Source: Actinomycetes bacterium
GTDB lineage: Bacteria > Actinomycetota > Acidimicrobiia > Acidimicrobiales > RAAP-2
Direction: 5' to 3'
Length of the DNA stretch: 10,491 nucleotides
NCBI GenBank assembly: GCA_021850345.1
Contig: JAJZMN010000161.1
Location: forward strand, 1 to 10,491
Under the pieces are notes generated by a model, which worked only from the letters and a program-made list of their open reading frames with translations, had not been told where the DNA came from and searched no databases. Below, one piece after another: positions 6,335 through 10,491 of this stretch (within the stretch, counting starts at the first letter, position 1; every line of letters begins with the position of its first letter). The translations under genes were made by a program, and so were the position numbers.

Positions 6335-7756
6335 TCACCGCCGGTCCACTCGGACGCGCTCGCCCTGGGTCGGGACGACTGCGTTCCAGCCCAGCTTGTC
6401 GGCGAGTTGCTGCGCCATGGCCTCGGCTGCAGCCTCTTCCCCGTGCACCAGGTAGCCAGTGTCGGGGGCGGACACCGGGCGCAGCCACTCGGTGAGCTCG
6501 ACGCTGTCCGCGTGCACGGAGAACGCGCCCAGTTCGACCACCTGTGCTCGGACCGGCACGTACTGGCCGAGCAGTTTGACGCTTCGCGCCCCGTCGGCCA
6601 ATTGCCTGCCGCGCGTACCTTCCGCCTGGTACCCGGGAAGGATGACGGTGCATCTCGAGTCGGGCAGGCAGCGGGCGAGGTGGTGGAGGACACGGCCGCC
6701 GGTCGCCATACCGGATGCCGAGATGATGATCGAGGGATAGCCGATCTCGTTGAGGGAGCGGGACTCGTCCGGGGTGCGGAGCTCGTGGAGCTCGCCGGAC
6801 ACCTCGAAGGGATCGGTTGCGTCGGAGAGCCGGACGTCGGGCGCGTGCGCGGCGATCGCACGCCGGTAGACGTCGAGGACCGCGAGCGCCATGGGGCTGT
6901 CGGCGAAGATGGGGAGCCTCGGCACCTTCCCTTCGGTCACCAGCCGTCCGAGCGCCATGAGCAGCACCTCGGTCCGGTCGACGGCAAACGACGGGATGAC
7001 GACCGTCCCACCGTGCCGCGCCGTTCGGACGATCGCGTCGGCCATTCGGTCGAGCGCCTGTCCCTCTGGCTCGTGCAGGCGGTTGCCGTAGGTCGACTCG
7101 ACGAGGAAGACGTCCGCCGCAGGAGGGGTCTCAGGCGCCCGGAGAATCGGATGATCGGGGCGGCCGACGTCGCCGCTGAAGAAGAGCCGGTACGGTGCCG
7201 CGCCGTCGAGCGTGACCAGCGCGCTCGCGGAGCCGACGATGTGGCCCGCCGATCGGAGCTCGACGCGGATGCCGTCCGCCACCTCCGTCGACGTGTGGTA
7301 GTCCACCGTGCGGAACCGCTCGAGCACCGCGGCCGCGTCCTCGCCGGTGTACAGCGGCAGGGCGGGGCGGTGCTTGGAGAACCCCTTGGTGTTGGCGTAG
7401 GCCGCCTCTTCCTCTTGCAGGTGGGCGGCGTCGGGCAGGACGATGCGTGCGAGCTCGGCGGTCCACGGCGTGCACACGATCGGACCGGCGAACCCGTCGC
7501 GCACCAGTGCGGGGAGGTAGCCGCAGTGGTCGACGTGCGCGTGGGTGAGGACCACGGCGTCGATCGTGGGCGGGTCGACGGGAAACGGCTCCCAGTTCCG
7601 CTGTCGTAGCTCCCGCAGGCCCTGGAAGAGGCCGCAGTCCACGAGCACCCGAGCGCCGTTCGCCTCGAGGAGGAACCTGCTGCCGGTGACGGTTCCTGCC
7701 GCTCCAAGGAACGAGAGAATCGGTGGCTGTCGCACTGCAGGTCCGGTCGAGCCCAT
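6335..7756 (-). CDS. Beta-CASP metallo-beta-lactamase-fold ribonuclease (CPSF73/TTHA0252-like)
   Basis: A 473-residue zinc-dependent RNA-processing nuclease. The metallo-beta-lactamase core contains THAHVDH (71-77, the HxHxDH motif), His172 in SAGHIVGSAS, and Asp196 in FSGDVGR. ESTYG (220-224) follows, and the inserted beta-CASP domain then runs from roughly 225 to 345. ISASGMATGG (346-354), FSVHAD with His415, and LVHGE with His438 form the returning core and RMMBL region. All metal ligands expected for activity are present, and the length matches bacterial homologues. The ATG at 7756 places the FLGAAGTVTGS strand near the start, as usual; the upstream Shine-Dalgarno is poor. The gene is followed after 7 nt by the LOG-family gene. 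Family members cut or trim RNA in the cytoplasm; the specific RNA target is unknown. Confidence 0.9.
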   Translation of the reverse strand: MGSTGPAVRQPPILSFLGAAGTVTGSRFLLEANGARVLVDCGLFQGLRELRQRNWEPFPVDPPTIDAVVLTHAHVDHCGYLPALVRDGFAGPIVCTPWTAELARIVLPDAAHLQEEEAAYANTKGFSKHRPALPLYTGEDAAAVLERFRTVDYHTSTEVADGIRVELRSAGHIVGSASALVTLDGAAPYRLFFSGDVGRPDHPILRAPETPPAADVFLVESTYGNRLHEPEGQALDRMADAIVRTARHGGTVVIPSFAVDRTEVLLMALGRLVTEGKVPRLPIFADSPMALAVLDVYRRAIAAHAPDVRLSDATDPFEVSGELHELRTPDESRSLNEIGYPSIIISASGMATGGRVLHHLARCLPDSRCTVILPGYQAEGTRGRQLADGARSVKLLGQYVPVRAQVVELGAFSVHADSVELTEWLRPVSAPDTGYLVHGEEAAAEAMAQQLADKLGWNAVVPTQGERVRVDRR

Positions 7757-7810
7757 ACCGCCAATGTCGGCTCGCCCGGCTGGTCTTGCTAGGGCACAAG
7801 GTCACGGGCC

Positions 7811-7866
7811 CCCGAGCGCGGCGTGGCCCGCCCCGAGCGCGGCGTAGCCCACCCCGAGCGCGGCGT
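7811..7866 (+). repeat. Three-copy tandem repeat, 21-bp period, downstream of the DUF2510 gene
   Basis: CCCGAGCGCGGCGT occurs at 7811-7824, 7832-7845 and 7853-7866, a period of exactly 21 bp with variable spacer bases. It lies in the 124-bp gap on the minus strand between the DUF2510 gene (stop at 7881-7883) and the RNase start at 7756. CGGGCC (7805-7810) and GGCCCG (7825-7830) form a 6-bp stem around the first copy, so part of the array could act as a weak terminator. Confidence 0.8.
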
Positions 7867-7880
7867 GCCGGCCCGGCCGC

Positions 7881-8330
7881 TTACGCGAAGTGGTCGGTCC
7901 AGGTGTGGCCGTCCCAATAGCGTTGGCGACCCTCGGGCGTCGGGTACCAGCCGGCAGGCGGCAGGCCGGTGCCCGCCTGTGTGCCATGAGCGGCGCCTCC
8001 CCCGTAGCCAGGCGGCGAGCCGTAGCCAGGCGGCGAGCCGTAGCCAGGCGGCGAGCCGTCGCCAGGCGACGACCCGTAGCCGGAAGAGCTCGTCACCTGG
8101 GCTCGGAGGGCCCGCAGCTCACGCAGGACCGGCCAGTCCGCGAAAGCGAAGACGAGCGCCATCACGAGACCCACGACCGGCACGAAGGCGATCAGCACCC
8201 ACCAGCCCGAGTACCCGGCCTTGGACACGACCTTCACCGCGGCGACGATCGAGATCACCACGATCGCCGCGTACACGATCACGAGAACGCTGGCGGCACC
8301 GGCGAAGCCGGCATTGCTGCTGGCAATCAC
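7881..8330 (-). CDS. Small two-helix membrane protein with Pro/Gly/Tyr linker and C-terminal DUF2510 domain
   Basis: A 149-residue protein starting at the GTG at 8330. Two hydrophobic helices span about 12-32 and 44-64, linked by KVVSKAGYSGWW, a loop common in small actinobacterial membrane proteins. Residues about 69-80 are charged and possibly helical. Residues about 84-108 are a low-complexity run of SPPGYG units. The last 28 residues, with PPAGWYPTPEG and RYWDGHTWTDH, match DUF2510, a short Trp-rich motif usually found in membrane-associated actinobacterial proteins. The function is unknown. The start is inferred from the preceding small ORF, whose TGA overlaps it as GTGA. In-frame GTG codons at 8339 and 8348 are alternatives. 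Confidence 0.8.
   Translation of the reverse strand: MIASSNAGFAGAASVLVIVYAAIVVISIVAAVKVVSKAGYSGWWVLIAFVPVVGLVMALVFAFADWPVLRELRALRAQVTSSSGYGSSPGDGSPPGYGSPPGYGSPPGYGGGAAHGTQAGTGLPPAGWYPTPEGRQRYWDGHTWTDHFA
8004..8075 (-). repeat. 18-bp coding minisatellite (about 4 copies) encoding SPPGYG units
   Basis: Three identical 18-bp copies at 8004-8021, 8022-8039 and 8040-8057 are followed by a degenerate copy at 8058-8075. The period keeps the frame of the DUF2510 gene and encodes a Pro/Gly/Tyr linker between the membrane helices and the DUF2510 motif. Exact identity suggests recent expansion, so linker length may vary between strains. Confidence 0.9.
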
Positions 8331-8377
8331 CGGACGCACCGCCTGCACGTTCCTCGCAGGTACCGGCCTGTGGTCAT
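8327..8377 (-). CDS. 16-codon leader ORF translationally coupled to the DUF2510 gene
   Basis: ATG at 8377 opens a 16-residue ORF (MTTGRYLRGTCRRCVR). Its TGA (8329-8327) overlaps the GTG start of the membrane-protein gene in the sequence GTGA. A very strong purine tract, GGAGGAGGAGAG (8389-8378), lies immediately upstream, whereas the GTG start has no good Shine-Dalgarno of its own. This is the classic layout for translational coupling. The peptide is basic with a CxxC pair. The alternative is that this is the real gene start and a one-base indel separates it from the downstream frame, but the downstream product already looks complete. Confidence 0.5.
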   Translation of the reverse strand: MTTGRYLRGTCRRCVR

Positions 8378-8502
8378 CTCTCCTCCTCCAACCCAACGAC
8401 GCGCCGAACGCCAGAGCACCCTGACGGCTCCCGGTGTGAGTCGCCGACGCCAGGGCTACAGATCTAGTACAGGCGCCTGCCGCGCGCGCGGAGCCAGACG
8501 AC

Positions 8503-8516
8503 GGCGGCAAGCCGCC
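8503..8516 (-). terminator. Weak hairpin downstream of the second methyltransferase gene
   Basis: GGCGGC-AA-GCCGCC forms a perfect inverted repeat 31 nt after the stop at 8548. The realistic stem is 4-6 bp and there is no T-tract, so it is only a possible terminator. Confidence 0.3.
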
Positions 8517-8547
8517 ACGATGATCCGTGCTCCCCTCGGTACGCGCC

Positions 8548-9345
8548 CTATGACCGGGCTGCGACCACCAAGAAGCGCCGTTGACGGACGACGAGCGGCG
8601 CATGTTGCATCCCGGCATGGACACGGCGGAGCGCGGCCTCGTGCTCGGACAGGTCGAAGCCCGGGAGTGCCCAGCCGACCGCACGGAGATACCAGATCAA
8701 CGCCCCGACGTCGAAGAAGGTCTGGTGCTCTTCGCCTGCCTCGGCGGTGACGACGTGAAGCCCGGCCGCGCGGAGTTGGCTCACCGCGAGCGGCAGCCAC
8801 GACTCGGGTTGTTCGGGGACCTCGAGCCCGAGCGCACGGGAGAAGTCGTCGTACGAGTGAAGGTCCACCTGCTGGGTGACGAACCGCCCTCGGGGCTTCA
8901 GCACTCGGAAGACCTCGGCGGCCAAGAACGACTCGTGCCGGTTGGCGACGCAGTCGAACACCCGATCTGCGTAGGGCAGCCGACCGCGGATGCCATCCTG
9001 CGCGTCGTCGTCTGGAGCCCCTTCGACCTGGACGACGGGGATCCCGTGCGGTCGCAGGTTCGCGGCCGCCAGCGCAACGTTGGGAGGGAACGCCTCGTCC
9101 GCGATCGTCTTGGCGGCCCGTCGGGGGATGCGGAGCAAGGCTTCTCCGCCGCCGGTCCCCATGTCGAGCATCCGTTCTGCACGCGCTGCGGCCTCCGAGA
9201 CGACCTCGGCGTAGCGCCAGGGCAGCGCCCGCGTGATCGGCGCCCGCTCCCGCAGCCAGCTGAAGTCCCAGCCTTCGAAAGGCTGCGAGCAGGCTTCGGC
9301 GACGAGGTCCTCGAAGCTCCGGGCCGATGACACACCGGTATTCAT
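8548..9345 (-). CDS. Class I SAM-dependent methyltransferase (second, distinct from the one at 3313-4215)
   Basis: A 265-residue protein. The ATG at 9345 is chosen; an in-frame GTG at 9384 would add 13 residues with no family character. Motif I is MLDMGTGGGE (59-68). TIADEAFPPNVALAAANL (80-97) follows as the strand 2 region, and YADRVFDCVANRHESFLAAEVFRVLKPRG holds motifs IV-VI. The FVTQQVD strand and a C-terminal region with FFDVGALIWYLRAVGWALPGF match a recurrent actinobacterial family of unknown substrate. No Shine-Dalgarno is seen. A five-codon frame (ATG at 9356) ends with TGA overlapping the start ATG. The gene is divergent from a GNAT acetyltransferase 77 bp away. Confidence 0.82.
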   Translation of the reverse strand: MNTGVSSARSFEDLVAEACSQPFEGWDFSWLRERAPITRALPWRYAEVVSEAAARAERMLDMGTGGGEALLRIPRRAAKTIADEAFPPNVALAAANLRPHGIPVVQVEGAPDDDAQDGIRGRLPYADRVFDCVANRHESFLAAEVFRVLKPRGRFVTQQVDLHSYDDFSRALGLEVPEQPESWLPLAVSQLRAAGLHVVTAEAGEEHQTFFDVGALIWYLRAVGWALPGFDLSEHEAALRRVHAGMQHAPLVVRQRRFLVVAARS

Positions 9346-9393
9346 GCCACATTCATGCCGCAATACACGGAAGACAGCCCGCACGGTCGCGCA

Positions 9394-9416
9394 ACCTGTC
9401 GACCTGTCGATAGCCT
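9394..9416 (+). promoter_or_regulatory. Putative leaderless promoter of the acetyltransferase gene with a tandem 8-mer
   Basis: TAGCCT (9411-9416) fits the TANNNT -10 pattern and lies 6 nt before the GTG start at 9423, so transcription would begin at or next to the start codon. This is common in actinobacteria and agrees with the absence of a Shine-Dalgarno. Just upstream ACCTGTCG is repeated in tandem (9394-9401 and 9402-9409), where a regulator could bind. Inference from pattern only. Confidence 0.4.
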
Positions 9417-9422
9417 CACACG

Positions 9423-10085
9423 GTGCCCGGCGACCCTACGGCCCCGACGTGGCCGCTCTTCGGGATCACCATCTCGGTTGGCGAGGTGTCGCTCCGCCCA
9501 GTCCGTGAAGCTGATCTCGAAACGCTCGTGTCCCTCCTCCCAGACGACGTGGAGCACGACCCGTCCTCGACCATGCTCGAAGGGTTGGACCTCGGTGAGA
9601 ACCGGCGCCGGCTGCTCATGCAGTCCTATTGGCGTAGCTGGGGATCCTGGTCGGTCGACGACTGGTACCTGCAATTCGCGGTCGCCCACCTGGGACGCCT
9701 CGTCGGCGTCCAGACCCTCGAGGCGGTCCACTTTCCCGCGCTCCGAGTCGTCGACTCCTCGTCGTGGCTCGAGCCCGGCTCTCGTGGCCGCGGGGTCGGC
9801 CGAGCCATGCGAACGGGCGTGCTGGCCCTCGCCTTCGACCATCTCGGAGCGACGGCCGCGGTGTCGTCGGCGCGCGAGGAGAACGCCCCCTCCCTCGGGG
9901 TCTCGCATGCACTCGGCTACGAGGACAACGGGGTGGAGAGGAGCCTGTCGCCGTCGGGACCGTGCACGCTGCGTCGCATGCTCCTCACCCGAGAGACCTG
10001 GCGCTCCTCCGGGCTCGGTGCAGCCGCCACCGTGACGGGCCTCGACGCTTGCGCGCCCTGGTTCGGTGTCGAGCCCGAGCAGTGA
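9423..10085 (+). CDS. GNAT-family N-acetyltransferase (RimJ/RimL-like)
   Basis: A 220-residue protein starting at GTG 9423, probably from a leaderless transcript. VSLRPVREADLETLVSLL (22-39) is the usual first strand and helix of RimJ/RimL-type acetyltransferases. WYLQFAVAHLGRLVGVQTL (81-99) gives the central strands. SRGRGVGRAM (120-129) is the acetyl-CoA pyrophosphate-binding motif A (Q/RxxGxG/A), followed by the helix TGVLALAFDHLG. REENAPSLGVSHALGYEDNG (151-170) is motif B with the usual Asn and the Leu-Gly-Tyr strand. It should transfer acetyl from acetyl-CoA to an amine of a protein or small molecule; the acceptor is unknown. Residues after about 190 extend slightly past the core fold. 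It is transcribed divergently from the second methyltransferase. Confidence 0.82.
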   Translation: MPGDPTAPTWPLFGITISVGEVSLRPVREADLETLVSLLPDDVEHDPSSTMLEGLDLGENRRRLLMQSYWRSWGSWSVDDWYLQFAVAHLGRLVGVQTLEAVHFPALRVVDSSSWLEPGSRGRGVGRAMRTGVLALAFDHLGATAAVSSAREENAPSLGVSHALGYEDNGVERSLSPSGPCTLRRMLLTRETWRSSGLGAAATVTGLDACAPWFGVEPEQ

Positions 10086-10110
10086 CCTGCCGCGCAGTAC
10101 GGTGCAGCCG

Positions 10111-10332
10111 GTGACCGCGACGAGTGACCCGGCGGGCCCCGCGCTGGCAGGCGCGAAAGCCGGAGGGAGCGAGCCGGCGGACGCCCAGTTCGGTCCGCAC
10201 CGGTTCTCTGCCGGCGAGTCCGGAGGAGATGCACGTCTCCGCGGCGCACGGATCGAGGTCGCCGACCTGCGCGGGACCGACGGCACCCTGTACGTGTGCA
10301 ATTTCGCAACTGCGAGAACGCCGACGACGTGA
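10111..10332 (+). CDS. Doubtful small ORF, 73 residues, no recognised domain
   Basis: This is the only plausible gene in the stretch 10086-10399. A GTG at 10111 is preceded by TACGGT (10098-10103), a TANNNT-like element 7 nt upstream, the same layout as the acetyltransferase gene. The product would be Ala/Gly-rich, probably mostly disordered, with a short strand-like end (IEVADLRGTDGTLYVCNF). The frame is open back to 10066, overlapping the acetyltransferase stop. The stretch also holds a 6-bp hairpin (GCGGAC 10177-10182, GTCCGC 10193-10198). It may be non-coding 3' sequence instead. Confidence 0.25.
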   Translation: MTATSDPAGPALAGAKAGGSEPADAQFGPHRFSAGESGGDARLRGARIEVADLRGTDGTLYVCNFATARTPTT

Positions 10333-10368
10333 GGACCTTGCCGTCCTCGAGGCGCGGTAGGCCAGGTC

Positions 10369-10404
10369 GATGGTCGGAGGCTCACCGATGGTCGGAGGCT
10401 CACC
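10369..10404 (-). repeat. Perfect 18-bp tandem duplication across the stop codon of the partial gene
   Basis: GATGGTCGGAGGCTCACC is present at 10369-10386 and again at 10387-10404. The second copy contains the stop codon of the minus-strand gene (10402-10400), and since 18 is a multiple of three, an in-frame second TGA follows 18 nt later. Confidence 0.9.
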
Positions 10405-10491
10405 GGTCGGGCTCCACCTCGAGCCAGTGCCTGCTCGATTCCACCACTTCGATCTCGGGATGCGACCAGACGAACCGCTCGGTGCGGTCGA
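10400..10491 (-). CDS. 3' end of an unidentified protein-coding gene (truncated by the window edge)
   Basis: The minus strand is open from the window edge to a TGA at 10402-10400, giving about 30 C-terminal residues that include RFVWSHPEIEVVESSRHWLE. The composition (Trp, His, Glu, alternating hydrophobic residues) looks like real protein and the codons have the G/C-ending bias of the region. I cannot name the family from this fragment. The gene converges on the acetyltransferase. Confidence 0.6.
   Translation of the reverse strand, partial: DRTERFVWSHPEIEVVESSRHWLEVEPDR

Noticed and set aside
4414..6495. Very long plus-strand open frame of 693 codons
   Set aside because: It is out of frame with the convincing MFS gene and antisense to the LOG gene. 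Its translation is Arg/Gly/Pro/His-rich with no domain, typical of GC-rich shadow frames.
5990..7609. 539-codon plus-strand open frame
   Set aside because: It is antisense to the RNase and LOG genes, both of which have full catalytic motifs. Its composition is that of a shadow frame.
7797..7870. CRISPR-like array
   Set aside because: There are only three 14-bp cores with a 21-bp period and 7-bp spacers, far too short for CRISPR; no cas genes are present.
8331..8684. N-terminal extension of the DUF2510 protein to 267 residues
   Set aside because: The extra frame runs antisense-free but through the 3' end of the second methyltransferase, has no membrane or domain character, and contains no ribosome site.

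Overview
The window is very GC-rich, densely coded DNA with strong third-position G/C bias and frequent GTG starts. It has DUF2510 and DUF11 surface-protein architecture, a sortase, and at least one plausibly leaderless gene. This points to a high-GC actinobacterium, possibly of the Acidimicrobiia type; the class-level guess is inference. I see no rRNA, tRNA, CRISPR array, transposase or phage gene.

Layout. 116-3247 (+) is a cell-surface module: a secreted, C-terminally anchored protein (signal peptide, two near-identical Ig-like repeats of 114 residues, a DUF11 domain, a TG-type sorting tail), then a perfect 16-bp hairpin, then a sortase with an unusual C-terminal extension. The ribosome-binding site of the surface protein lies inside an 8-bp inverted repeat. 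3313-4215 (-) is a class I SAM methyltransferase, divergent from an MFS exporter at 4352-5641 (+). 5671-7756 (-) is a two-gene operon: a beta-CASP metallo-beta-lactamase-fold ribonuclease followed after 7 nt by a LOG/SLOG-family nucleotide-binding protein. 7881-8330 (-) is a small two-helix membrane protein with a Pro/Gly/Tyr repeat linker and a C-terminal DUF2510 domain. It is preceded by a 16-codon leader ORF with a strong Shine-Dalgarno sequence whose stop overlaps the start codon. 8548-9345 (-) is a second SAM methyltransferase, divergent from a GNAT acetyltransferase at 9423-10085 (+). The right end has a weak small-ORF candidate and the 3' end of an unidentified minus-strand gene.

How the genes work together. 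The surface protein and sortase look like a dedicated substrate/enzyme pair. The RNase and LOG protein are probably co-transcribed and may act on RNA and nucleotides, but no joint function is established. The remaining genes look like ordinary accessory housekeeping functions.

Three genes in the window have short tandem duplications at or just past their stop codons (periods 23, 21 and 18 bp). I found no clear novel defence or biosynthetic system. The most distinctive signals are the sortase/substrate pair with its possible RNA-level control, the RNase-LOG operon, and the stop-proximal repeats.
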